DNA of 64,000 bases, taken from NCBI GenBank assembly GCA_045837725.1, contig JBEWZL010000191.1:79532-143531 (forward strand), given 5' to 3'. Shown in pieces: positions 1 through 12,500 of this stretch (position 1 is its first letter; each line of letters starts with the position of its first letter). Origin of the DNA: Vermamoeba vermiformis (Eukaryota; Tubulinea; Echinamoebida). The notes below the pieces were generated by a model that saw only the letters and a program-made list of their open reading frames with translations, was not told the origin of the DNA and made no database searches. A program made the translations under genes and the position numbers.

Positions 1-858
1 TTCTAAAACAGTAATTCACCAGCTCGTGCAGAGGCCACAACAGTACCACCAAATAATTGCAGGCGATAGTTTTGGCACGATCTCGATCTGGGACATTCGA
101 GAAAAGAATAAATGCGTGCATAACTTCGAAGCATCGAATAATAATGACCAATCAGACTGCTGGGCACTTAGCGTAAGCTATTGAATTTACAGCTTATTGG
201 GATCATTACTAATAGTAGTCGCGTGGTGCCAACTACAGGCAGTGGATGAATTTTTAGTCTTAAGTGGACATCGTGACGGGCATTTGCGGTGCTTCGATTT
301 GCGAGCAAACAACATGTTATCATCCGCGCAATTAACTGAAGGAATTTCATCGCTAGCCGTGCACCAGAATAACATTGCAATTGGAACTCTGACTGGCGAT
401 GTCTTGACTTTTAAGCACGAGAATGGCAAATTTATCTCATTTCCAGATCTACCAACGCAAAACAAATCAATGATGACGGTGTGGGGCTTGAAGACCTTGA
501 AATTTCCAAGTAACGCATTCGTGTCAGTAGGTAAGATAGAAGACTAACGCATTCAATCAATTTATGATAATAGAGATTCCGCAAATAGCACTATTAAATA
601 CAAAATGTGCACGTTCACACAGAAAACTAACGAATTTCAATTGGGTCTAAATTAGGAAGTGACAGTGCTGTTACAGTGCACGAATGGCCCACGGAGAAGG
701 CGAAAGAGGCCGTATTGGCTCGGGTAAATTTAGAATCTTCACCATTAATTGCCGTGGATACATTCATATCATCGCCAACTAACCAATCACTATTGATAAC
801 TGCTGGATTGGATCTCAAACTCCGACTCTTTTCACTAGCAACGCAAAGTCATAAATAG
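1..858 (+). CDS. WD40-repeat protein, 3' end only
   Basis: This is the C-terminal part of a beta-propeller scaffold protein; its 5' part lies outside the window. Exons are 2-172, 239-530 and 656-858, joined by GTAAGC/TACAG and GTAAGA/TTAG introns that keep the frame. WD40 signatures are visible: GTISIWDIREKN near the start, then VLSGHRDGHLRCFDLR, then ITAGLDLKLRLFSL close to the stop at 856-858. At least three blades are present, spaced as expected for WD repeats. No partner or pathway can be named, because the family is generic and the N-terminus is missing. Confidence 0.85.
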
Positions 859-1247
859 CTCTTCCCTATTTTTAAGTTTGTACATTTTATTTATGGATTT
901 GGACGAAGGCTACGTGGGATCCAAAGTATATTCTTAGCCCCGCTTTAAAAACCAAAGTTTGGATGCGTTATATCGGACTGCGGAAAGCGAGGATCAATTT
1001 CATGTTTGTGCTAACCGCAATCATAATAGTCGATATATGGATTTAGTTCCTTGAGCGGTAAAGTACCGCAACCGATGTCAATTCAATTTCACGTTTCATG
1101 AAAATGCACGGCGAAATACACGGCAATCTAATGAAATTCGCGTGCAATGACTCAGTAGAGAAGCGATCTAGAATCTTGGCATAATTTACAGGGTTTATAT
1201 ATACGAGAATATGCACAAAACTTGCTACGAACATTTTCGTAACAACA
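859..1247. other. convergent intergenic region, no gene seen
   Basis: About 390 bases separate two convergent genes. Short open frames on the minus strand here lack splice context and recognisable protein features. It probably holds the two 3' UTRs. Confidence 0.5.
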
Positions 1248-3119
1248 TTAATACTGGCGCATAACTGCGCCTTGGTTACTATTTACAATAGATTGAGGCT
1301 GCTGGTGAGTTTCATTCGCTTCAAAAGACGAATACTCGTAGCCATAACCATGATCGTAAGGAGCATAAAAAGGATTTCCTATCCGACCATTCTGCGTCGA
1401 CTCGGCAATGCTTAATTGAGCCATCTGTTGCTCATTCTGGTAGTTGCCATCAAAATTGGCGCTATTTCGTAGGTGCGGCGCGAGATTGGCATGATGCTGG
1501 TGAGGAGCAGGTTGCTGCAGATGTGGCGCTTGCGGTTGCGACATTTTGTGTGGTTGTTGGTTTATATACATATTGTTTGCCGAGAAACCATTTGCGCTAG
1601 TCGAATTAGTAGGGTACTGCTTCTCCATAGAGACACCGTTCTGATCTCGAGGCGAACTAAAAATAGGCTGTGGATTTGGGATTGGTCTGGTTTGTGTTTG
1701 CCATGAAGGAGGCGATAGTGGCGTTCTATCTTCTTCGCGAGGGGGTCCGTTCATAAACTGTTGTTTCTGCATTTGGATCTGCTGAGCGGAATTCTTCTCC
1801 GGTGAGCGTGGGAAATTGATCTGGCTGTTGTGCTGTTGGATTGGCTCCCGGTAACCGTTTTGATTCACATGAGGGTTGTGCCGATAGTTATCCATGTACT
1901 GTTGTGCTTGCTTGGGTTGTTGAGATTGCGCTGCCCAATTACCTTGTTGGGATGTGGAATAATACGGATTCTGTGAAGAGCTCATCTGGTTGCCTAGAAA
2001 GTACTTTGCCGCAGCCGGCTCTTCCGAATCGACGGTCCAGTGGTCCGACTTGCCAGGACTAGCAGAAACTACCGGATTTTGCTTCGGGTTGGTAATAATG
2101 GCCGCTTCGTGGTTGATCGCAGAAGATGTGTTCCCTTGACTTGCGCTTTGAGCACTGCCGTAAGTGTTTTGTAGTATCATCCAATCGATGAGTAGCTTCT
2201 CTACTTGATCCCACCCATCTGGACGTTCAGCGCCGCTCAAAAATGCGTTGATCTCAGGCAATAGTGATCTGCTCGGAAAAAGTAACCGACGATTAATACG
2301 CATTATTCATAGGGTCAATAAAAACAATATCTATAGTTAGCGTGGATCTACATTTGAAATTGGTAAACTGTCAGTATCACAATCTCGTGTCAGCTCAAAA
2401 AAATTGTGAACGAAGTAAAATTAAGGAGAAAGCCGCGCATTTAAAACGTGAAATTCGGTGCACACAATTAGCGATAATTTACCTGTACCCGAGTTCAATA
2501 GCTAGAGTCTCCGTAGTTTTGTTTGCCGCAGATAAAGTTGCACAGATGGCTTTACAAAGGTTTGCGTCTGGGCGTGTAATTACATTGACTATAGCTCGTC
2601 TGGAGGGGCTTGTAGAACCTGCGTACTTGATTAGGTTTTTGTGTTTTGCAGCGGAGAAATTTTCACAATTTTGGACTTACGAGCTGGGGAAGATCCTCTG
2701 CTGCTTAAGTTTCTTGCTCGATAATCAGGACTTGATGCACCTTGCTGTCTTTGTGGAGGTGAAATGTTGTTACTACTGTTGGACCGACTCGCGCGATTTT
2801 GAACCCGAGGTAGATTTGGTGAACTAATTTGTGTTTGAGATCTTCTTTTAATGAGCTTAAAATCGGTCTCGTCTACTTCAAAACTCTGAGTTCGTCGTAT
2901 GGGACTGGGCTTTCGAAGTGGACTATTATTCGGATTATTGTAGAAGTTTGGAGCAGATGCAACGTTGGGGATGTGTGCGTGCTGCTGCTGTTGAGTATAT
3001 TGACTCGGGTTTGGCAAAAAATATTGACCATTGTTCTGGTATCCACCGCCATAACTTTCATTGGGGTAGTATTGCTGAGCCATGGCGCCTTGATCTCCTT
3101 CGGGAGAGCCGTGAGACAT
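1248..3119 (-). CDS. Gln/Asn/Pro-rich protein with a small folded core
   Basis: A three-exon gene read leftwards: 3119-2681, 2618-2483 and 2268-1248, 531 codons in all. The middle exon was found from its flanking TACGCAG acceptor and GTAAAT donor and restores the frame. The N-terminus is Gly/Tyr/Gln-rich with Ser-Pro and Arg-Ser motifs. A likely folded segment of about 90 residues spans exons 2 and 3 (it includes LCKAICATLSAANKTTETLA and WDQVEKLLIDWMILQ). The rest is Gln/Asn/Pro/His-rich and probably disordered. I do not recognise the family; composition would suit an RNA-binding or condensate protein, which is inference. The start is the first ATG of the open frame. Confidence 0.75.
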
Positions 3120-5248
3120 TGAGAACTAGTAAATATACTCTTGTGGTGCCTCTATGGCAAAAATGAAAAAAAATGGTAAAAAGTTGGCAACCTGATGTTT
3201 TATTTCCTCCGATAAATAACGTCAAAAGCATCAATTGTTACGAAAGTTGCAAGCAAAGTGAGGAAAAATTCAAATATAATATCTTTGGCAATAACGTTAC
3301 CTATATAATGACCTAGTAAGCAAGAACGTCAAGTTGGTATAACAACTGGCTTGGACGTCACTCCAGCACTAATAAAATAAACCGTAAATTTAGCTCCTGA
3401 TCTATTTTTGGTGGCTAACACTCTTCGCGATATAGCCTTGATATTCCTCTAAATATAGTGTCAGTACTGCGTATAATCATATATTGTAGGTTGGTAAGTA
3501 CTTTGCATTGATTGACTCCTTTTACCCATTTTTATACGAGATCTCCATTCATCTTGTTGCTGTTGAGTGATCGGTTGTACCTAACTAATGTAATATTCGT
3601 TCACTGTACTCTAGTTGCACTATAACTGTTGCTTTGTTGCTGCGCCATTGTTCTATCGATTCGGTGAGATAAACAATCTCCCGATTTAGATTAACTTTGC
3701 AACTATTTGAGGGTGTCTGTTTGTTACTGAATCAATCTAATCAACATTTCTAAACACGACAATAGCAGTGCCGAACCGCAATGGATGGTTTGGCCAGCAA
3801 AGAGCGGAGTACATCTAGAAGGCCGCTGAAATTGAAACCTGCAGGAGAAGTGGTTATAATTTCTGCACTATAATTAATATTTTTTCTACTGAAGATAAAC
3901 TTGGCAATTAATTCGAACGACCAGGAGATCCATACTTTTTGATTCGATCGATCGAAAAAACTGGTACGGAGTTTTTAAAAATAGTGCCTGCCAAACTCGT
4001 TAATTGCAATAGCAACACGCTATTTGTCGTACTGGTGCATCGATCTGTCTGCTGGACGCAGATATAGATCCAGGTAACGCTGGCTTACCGAACGATCCAA
4101 CACCTCAATAGAACGGATAAGATTTATTTTGAACTACCAGATCCGAGTTTAGTGTTTGTTGATAAACAAAAAAAAAAATTGTAGACGCATCAAAAAATAG
4201 CGCTTTTATCAATTAGCATTCCTTTAACCGAACACATAATGTATTTATTTAATGGCTTAATTATTCACTTCTTGGTCAAGAATCGAAGGACACCTATGAG
4301 CGATCTGATTTGATTGCTGGATTAAGCGGGTTCCAATTCTGATTTAAAGCACACCAAAATAACGAGTAAGTATGATAGTAAACATTACTAATTGTTACAT
4401 GATTTTCCGCGCCTTTAGTTCAGCACGACTGATTCTCGAATTTTAAGATCATTTAAAGTCTAATTTTCTTTCTTTTTGATAATAATGCAAAAATGCGCTT
4501 CTGCTGTCAATAATCAAAATACAAGTAACTCAAGAATTTTCTATTATTTTAAACGGATATCCATTACCTCCTCAGAGCTCTCGTGGGGATGCCTGGCAGC
4601 TTTCTGATGGAAAACTTCGCCATATTGATCCTTTTCTCTAATTAGGCTATAACTAGTTTACACACCAACCGCAACATAGAAGGCAAAAGTTAATATTGGC
4701 GAAACTTCCTCAATTTTTGGATCGATTGTTCCGCGGTACCAGCATTGCACGCTTAGCACAAATACGAACTTGATTCAGTTTCGCTCATTTTGTGTCACGC
4801 AATAATATGAATGCTATGAGGCAGTACACTTGGACTTTGCGTAAGTGTTAAGTTGAGAATTTACCCGCGGAGGAGAAATTTGATGATAATCATTTAAGTG
4901 GTCTTTTCCTTTCGTTTGACGTACGTACATTACCAATAATTAGACCTGGCACAAGCCTCCATAAAATTTTACCGTAGTTGGCGCGTTCCATTCTCTTTGC
5001 TCAAAAAATCTATTCAGGTTCAGATATTTCGTTTTGTTTTGAACCATTTGCTGAAAAAAGCAACAAGGATGATAGCTGGTGATCGAAAATAATTTACATA
5101 TAAGTCAACATCGAGCGATAAAACGCTAAAAAATAAGAAACTTCATCGAAATTTTTTGATATTCGCATTGCGTCACCGCAACACCAGTTTAAAAAGCAGC
5201 AAAAATAGTCATTAGTAATCCAACTTTAGTATTATTCATAATCAAAAC
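3120..5248. other. 2.1 kb region between divergent genes, no gene recognised
   Basis: This is the longest non-coding stretch in the window. It has many stops in all frames, no convincing splice-bounded coding segment and no tRNA-like A/B boxes. It probably contains the divergent promoters of the Gln-rich gene and the aquaporin. A TTTAAAAAG element lies about 60 bases upstream of the aquaporin ATG. Confidence 0.45.
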
Positions 5249-6395
5249 ATGTCAACACGAACAATTGTTATCACGCCTACTACTGAAAGGCGCATCCGAG
5301 AGAAATTTAAGCAGCCGGTCACTCCAAAAAGCGCGTTTGATGCTACAGCTTGGCGTCAATATTTCGTGGAGTTCTTGGGCACTCTGTTCTTCATTTACGT
5401 ATCTACGGGTGCCGTAGTGTCAGTCACTTATGTGGGCCCGCTCAACTCTGGTGCCATCGCTGTCATTGGTCTCGCTTTTGGATTTGGCCTGGCAGCAATG
5501 ATCTACGCGGCAGCGAATATATCTGGTGGTCATATCAATCCTGCCGTCACTATTGGATTCATCGTCGCAAACAAGATCTATGTTTTGAAAGGGTTTTTCT
5601 ACATCTTCTCTCAGCTGGCCGGCGCAATGGTTGGATCCGCTTTGCTTCGCGCCACCACTCCTGAAATAGGTACGTACCAAAGTACTCTTCCCACGATCAA
5701 TTTCATTAATGTATACTTTCTGACTATAGCGTGGCGTCCTGTGAATCTGGGTGCAACAGCAGTCAATGGCAACGTATCACTTGCGCAGGCAGTGTTTTTA
5801 GAGTTTATCATCACATTTATGCTCGTGTACACTGTGTTTGCGACGGTGGGTATTCCCAAGAGTAAGTTCACTGTGATTGCGTATGTTGCAAAAATTACTG
5901 TCTGATCTACGTCGTAGGTCGAAACGGTATGGGCAAGTTAGCGCCATTAGCGATCGGCCTATCGGTTCTCGCTGGACACTTGCTCGGAGCACCATTTACA
6001 GGTCCATCAATGAATCCAGCACGAAGTTTCGTAAGTTTTTATTTTCATGAAAAAACAATAACACCGATTTATCCTTATCCTCATAGGGTCCGGCTGTAGT
6101 GTCTGGATACTGGGAAAATCAGTGGGTCTACTGGGTCGGTCCTTTTCCAGCAGGCATCATCGCTGGCTTGCTCTACAAATATCTTTTGCTCGACAAAATG
6201 CCGTTCTGGAACAGACCAGAAGTCCTCAAAGAGTTGCCGTTGGAAGTATATTCATCGGGTCCACAACACGGCCTGCCGAAGACTGCGTGGGTTACTCAAC
6301 CAGATATGGCAAATGCTGGTCCAGATCAAATCCCGCCTCCTGGTTTCCCCAATGCAGGTCCGAGTGCGCAAGGAGTCGTTCAAGAAGCTGCCTAA
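5249..6395 (+). CDS. aquaporin / major intrinsic protein
   Basis: A six-helix channel for water or small neutral solutes. Exons are 5249-5669, 5730-5861, 5918-6030 and 6087-6395, giving 324 residues. Both pore signatures are intact: [12 protein letters not shown] in loop B and [10 protein letters not shown] in loop E, the latter with the conserved Arg of the selectivity filter. The N-terminus of about 35 residues is cytosolic and basic. The C-terminal tail of about 70 residues is Pro/Gly-rich. The first intron is 60 bases with no in-frame stop, so its retention would add 20 residues inside the channel. Whether it also passes glycerol cannot be told from sequence alone. Confidence 0.93.
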
Positions 6396-6563
6396 TAATA
6401 GTATCTATTTTATACATTTTCTGTTGTCTATGTGAAATAAATTTTGATTGGTTTATGAAAGAGGAATGACAGCAGCGACAGGTGTCACACTCCACCATTT
6501 CGCTATTTGCACAAATCTTTATTTCTAAATCAACCCAGTGGCGAGCACATAATTAATTAAACG

Positions 6564-9500
6564 ATGGGTATGTGGAGCTATCGGTACCGTGCGTTGCTCG
6601 TCGGCATGATTACGTTATGCTGGACGTTAGCCAACGTTGAGGCAGCAGGTCCGAGAGTTGTTTCATCATCTTACACCCAAAAGAGTCTTGTATTTTTTGA
6701 TGTCGGTTCTGACGTGGCTATTATGAATTTTGACTTCGATCAGGACATCTATTATCAAAAACAATGCTCGCCACGACCATTCGACCCGCCATTAGAACCA
6801 ACTATAATTTTACCGTGCTGCAATGCTACATTGACGACGGGCTGCGTCACTCCTTCTGCGTCGTTTAGTAGATGCATTGATACTACCGTTCAGTATGATG
6901 AAGAATTTCATTTTCCTGGCAACTCAGTGGGCAAATTTGCTTACGAATTCCAAGTAGCTAATCCAGATACCTGCCACTCGATCTTGATCGGATCAGCGAT
7001 GAAATACGGTACGGCAATTTTAAAAAAATATGATATTAATCAATTATCACTATGGCGTAAGAGATCGTTTAACTTTAACTTAGGTGTTACGATCAATCGA
7101 ATATATATTTAAATTTAATATTAATAATTGGTTGAAAAACTACTAACATCCTTTACATGAAATAGGAATTATTACGGTCAAGCTTTTCGGCACACTAGAG
7201 ACGTTTATTGCAGGCCAGAATGAAATGTTTTATTCGGGGCTTAGCGGATCGAACGGGTTATTCTATTGCTGCAGCATGATCCGTGGCAGAGGAGACTGGA
7301 ATGGAAGATTATATGTGCGGATGGAATTAACGGTGGATTCCAAGTGGACAACTCAACTGCTTGGTATGCAGTTTAACAAATTGGATCGGATCATCCTTTT
7401 AATTCATGAACGGGCGTTTAAATTGCTGTCGAATTAACCATAAAGGCGATTATACCTTTATGCTATTGCTCAGTTTTTCTCGGTCACATAGCCGTGCACA
7501 TCGCTCTAATTCACACTGACTAATTGACGTCTGTTTAGGTTCACCAATCATTCCATCGGTCGATTACTTCCATACAAGTAAGCGTGATCATTTACTAAGG
7601 CATGTTCACGAAGCTAATTATTATTCAGATCGAATTGAGATTCGTTGTGCGGATGGTTACAATTTCACTCGTTGTTTTTCGCAGCTTACGGGCGGTTGTT
7701 GGCCGATGGCACCAGCATTAGACGATCCTGCTTTTTATTACGTCACAATGTCAGCGTGAGTATATCTAGACAAGAATTAAAGATTTTCTGGAGACTGACT
7801 GTGATCCACAGCGGAGTAATGCCCGAAGGTCAGATCTCATCAAAGAGGTTTTCTATTGGCTTGGTCTTCAATACAATCAGTTTCTCTAGTGGGAATGTAA
7901 GTGAAAGCTACTACAAGCTATTATTAACAATGAAAATAGTCCTCCGCGACGTATTTACTAGCAGATCGCAAAGTGCTCGATCCAGCGAACCAGTGCCAAG
8001 TCTATTTTCCATTTTTAGTCAACAAAGACGGTGAGGTATGTATCGTGCGTATGACATATTTTGAATCACACAATCGGCATTAACTTTTCGTTTACTTTGC
8101 ATGAAGCCAGCAGACCCTGTACCCTTCCCCGTAGAGAAACCAGAAACAGATTGCTCAAGCCCCAAATTCTCCGGCATAGTCGATGGTAATATTATTCATT
8201 CCCTATTTAAGCTAGCTTAACAAAGTTCATCCGATAGGGATGTTGAAGTTGATCGATGACTACTCCAATTTCAATTCTTCATCGCTAGAGGTTGCCGTAC
8301 AAAAGTTTCTGTTAGGTTTGGGCGCGACGTGGCAAGAAGGCTGGACGTCCTGTTTCGCTCACATTACCAATGAATTGCTTCAGAAGAAGACTAACCTGAC
8401 TACTTTTGAAGACTCCACTTACTGCCCTTTCACGAATGCCTCTGACCCTCTTTATCTTAACGATCCGTGCTGTAATGTGCGACAGCAAGAGCTCGCGTGC
8501 TGTCGTCCCCGAAACATTACTGTCGACTACGAGCAATCAGTTGTCAATGCTGATGCTGTGGCCAATCAATGTCAAAGACCGAAGTGCATTACAGAGACTA
8601 TTGCCGATTTCATGACGCTGCAACAGTCAAGTGCTGATCGCATGACTGGATGTACTGCCACGACTTCAAAGGTAATTTCGTAGCAACTTCTTTTTGCTAG
8701 CCCACGCAGAATGTAATAACATCACACTTTTTTACAGAACTTAGATAGTACTGCGTTTAGCATCGTGGTCGAAGGTTGTTACGCAAGTTTGTTCGAAAGC
8801 TTTTGCGTCACGAAGTAGGTGTAGTCATGTCTACCATACTAATTTTGCTAATTATTATCTTTTAGTGCTGATTGCCGAACTTCGACTAAGAATGACGACT
8901 CGCAGTGCGTACAAGGAAAGTGTACTGTACCGTGCACTGCCAATGACGAGTGTTTGTCCAACGAGTGTACTACGGTCAAGTTATTCAATGGGACTGTAGT
9001 TCCTACTTGTGTCATGCACAGCCTTTTGGACGCGAATAACATGCCGTTTGATCAAATTGCCACGCATTTCATTCAAGTAAGTATCGGTTGCGTGCAACAA
9101 AGTGCAGAGCTAACAAACTATATGATAGTGCGTGAACAGAACTATTGACCCTGTTCTGTTCGTGTACATTGCACGAGCTGTTGGTGCGACGGAAATTTCA
9201 ACGGCTGAAGAAGTCGCGGCTGCTCTTATAAAGTCACTTGGCTCCGATCAATGCATTGGTTTCAGCAGCTTGCTGTTTCCTACCATTGGAGTGCCAGCCA
9301 ACGTCTCGACGCAAGAAACGTGCGAGTCTTCACAAAGTTGCAATTGGGCGCCATGCGATAGCAACACAAATCCCTATTGCAACGCGGCACATTGCAATTC
9401 TACTGACGTTCCCGACGAGTTTTGCGGCTTTTGTTTGTACGACCAGTGCTTTGAAGTCTCGAGCTATCCCGTGTGCAAGTACTTAGCCTTGCCCTCAGAA

Positions 9501-12500
9501 CAAAACTGCACGCTGTTTAACGGCCATTATAACCCGCTCAACTCGTTTTACCCTCCAAAGTGCATCCGACCATCGTCAGTTGGCGAGTGTTATCCGCCTC
9601 AGTACTGCGAACAAACTAGCGGGAACTGTGCAGCCACGTGCTACATACCGGTCTACACCGATGCAACAAGTTGTAATGGACAAACAGTGGGTACTCAAAC
9701 CGCTACTTGGCAGTCTTGGACGAGAAATAGCACGACGTACGGTCTTTGCACAGTTCCAGTCACAACTTTGGATGCGTGTCTTAACCTTTCACCTGATGCG
9801 AGATTTTGGTACGTAGCTACCTAGTGAAGCTTACTTGCGCGTTTATGTATTGATACGACATATTCTAACGTTGAAATTATGTAGGCCGGGAACAGTGTAT
9901 TCACCGGACAATGCGGCTCAATCAAATCTCAACGACGAAGGATTTTGTACTGCACTCGGTACATGCAATCTCGATCTTACAGCACTTGATGTCAATCAAC
10001 TGCAACAGCTGAAAGTGAAATTCAGTTTTGAGTGCAATCAGTACTGGTGCAGCGGTGCAAATAGAACTAACGCGGTTGACTGCGATAATTATGGTAAGGA
10101 GTTCTCGATGTTTCCGATGTGTTACTAATATCACTATAGGCTATTGTAACGACTGGACGGGCTGTTACTTGCCGTATTTGGAAGACAGATCAATTCCTGC
10201 TCCGTGTCCTGAAAACTCGCTTTGGACTCCGAAAGGCTGCTTTGTTGAAGCAGGCATCATTGGTCGCCCAGAGGATTGTATTAGCCCCAAGTAAGTCTTT
10301 GTAGTAACATAGTAACAACTCCTAATCATATAACTGTATCAGTCAATGGAGAAATGCTTCGACTACTCGCGCTGAATGTGAAAGTGTGAAGCTTTGTACA
10401 GAGCCAGAAATCGTCAATGCGGTTGGTAAGTTTGTTTAAAAAAGGAGAGCGTTATAGCGTACAAAGCAACTAACGCCTTGCGCACAGCATTTGCACCTCG
10501 TGACCGTGCAGCTCGTCCCAACAACGTGTCTTTCAAAGACGCGGGAGAATGTGCCAAGTGCGGTGGCAAATTCGAGCCCTATTATGAATGGAAGGCACTA
10601 GTACGTCTAGTATCAACCCTAATCTAAGAAGAAGTTCTAATAAGACTCTCTTTAACTAGGCTGAATGGGTGCCACCTCAATGGAGAGGCTTTGAGTGGCG
10701 CAAGCGAGAAATGAAGAGTTTGAACAAGTGGGTGCCGCTCATGGATTATGACAAGGCAGTCTCAATGACCTACACCGTCGTTGCACGTCGTTACGCAGAT
10801 ATTTTGTCATCAGAGTTGCTTTGCCGGTACGTAGTCAGCAAGATAGTGATCGCATAGTACTATGCCAATGTATCGCAGATTCGGTGAAATTCAATCGGCA
10901 GTGAGCTCTATTGTCTGTGACTGCACGGACAAGTCAAATGATTGCTCTGACGCTATATCATCTGTTCGTGATCCCGCTGTAGGTCTCGTGCAAATCTGCA
11001 CTATGGCCGCGTTCTCACAAACATTTTCTCGTGGCTATTTATACTCTGAGGTACGTCGATAGTCAACTTAATGCTATACTTACTTACTGTTCTTCTAGCA
11101 ACCTATTCTTGTCGGTGCAATGGGCTGTGCGCCAGTGCGAGTTGGAGTTGTGCCAATCAGTCAGTTCAACTCACGACAAACCATCACTCTGTCAAGTGTT
11201 TCTTTGTCATCATCGAGAGATGCACAAGATGGACAAGAACGATTCTACAAGAACTCGAACAATATTGTCGTTGGAGAGGTACTTGGTGATGGTTTGAGTG
11301 TTGACTTCCTTGGCCGTGAGATTCAAGGCGTTAAAGCATGCATTTTCTTCCCTGACGTAAGTAATAGTAATATATCAAAAGCATCAGTCTTCTAATGTTT
11401 GCGTAGCCAACAACATCTTCATTACCAAATGTCACGCAGTTTGCTGTGTTTTCGATTCCTCGAGGCAGCAGAGATTTGATCATTACCATTAATAACCCAA
11501 TCGGTGCTTCTGAAGGGTAAGTCCTTCGTTATTATTTACTGCAACGATGACTAATTCAAAGTATTAGCCAATACTGCTTTGACGTCGACACCGCAGGCGA
11601 AGTGTACTTCGTCATAGCTCTGGTGGATGGTTGGCAAGATACGGACTTTAGCTCGACACTGTCTGCGGGAGAGTTAGCTCTGGTGGCTATTGGCATTATT
11701 CTGTACCTGGTCGTGCTCTTCGCCGCTGTTTATCACTTCGCCGTCTCAATCGTGACACGTGACCCAACGAAACCTCTTCTCGCTCAATCACGCATTGCGT
11801 TGGGTCTTTTGATCATATTCTTGCTCAGTAAGGACAAACCTCTATCCTAATAGTCACGTACCAAACTGACCTGCGTCAACAGTTCGAGTGCTCTACTTGT
11901 TGCTCTTTGTTAGTGGCACGTTCAACAAATCTCAGTCAGCAGACGTCATTTTCTCAGAGCTCCCGGCACTGGTGTTCTTGAACATCTATTGCATCATCGT
12001 GCTGAGATGGTGAGTCATTGTTTGACACGTGTCAACCAGGACCCTCGCTAACAGTTTTCAGGGCTGCACTTTACCACTTTGGCTTGAAAGACGGTGCAAA
12101 GCAGTCATTCAGAAGACTCAAACCAGCTCTCTACGTGTTCGACGGTGTACTAGGCGCAGCATTCATCACGTTGCTGATCGTGTACTTCTCACTGAGCGAT
12201 CAGATCACCATCACATGCGAGTCAAATGACATCGATGTCAACTCTGCCACTCCAAAGCAAATCGTTGCAATCGTGTACAAAGCATTCTTTGCAGTTGTTT
12301 GCATCATCTTGTCGATTGCCTTCTTGGTTTATGGCTCTCGCATCATTCGATCATCAACTTCGTTCACCGTCAGATCGTTGGATCGTGCCGAACAACGTGC
12401 AATCAAGAAGCGTAAACAGGATGTGCTAAACGTAAGTGAAAAACTCGCTGTAGAAGTACGCGTACTAATCCACCGAACAGAAAATCGTGATTACAGTGGT

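Noticed and set aside
2342-2827. A 161-codon plus-strand open frame overlapping the Gln-rich gene.
   Set aside because: It is antisense to exons 1-2 of a well-supported spliced gene and has no recognisable feature.
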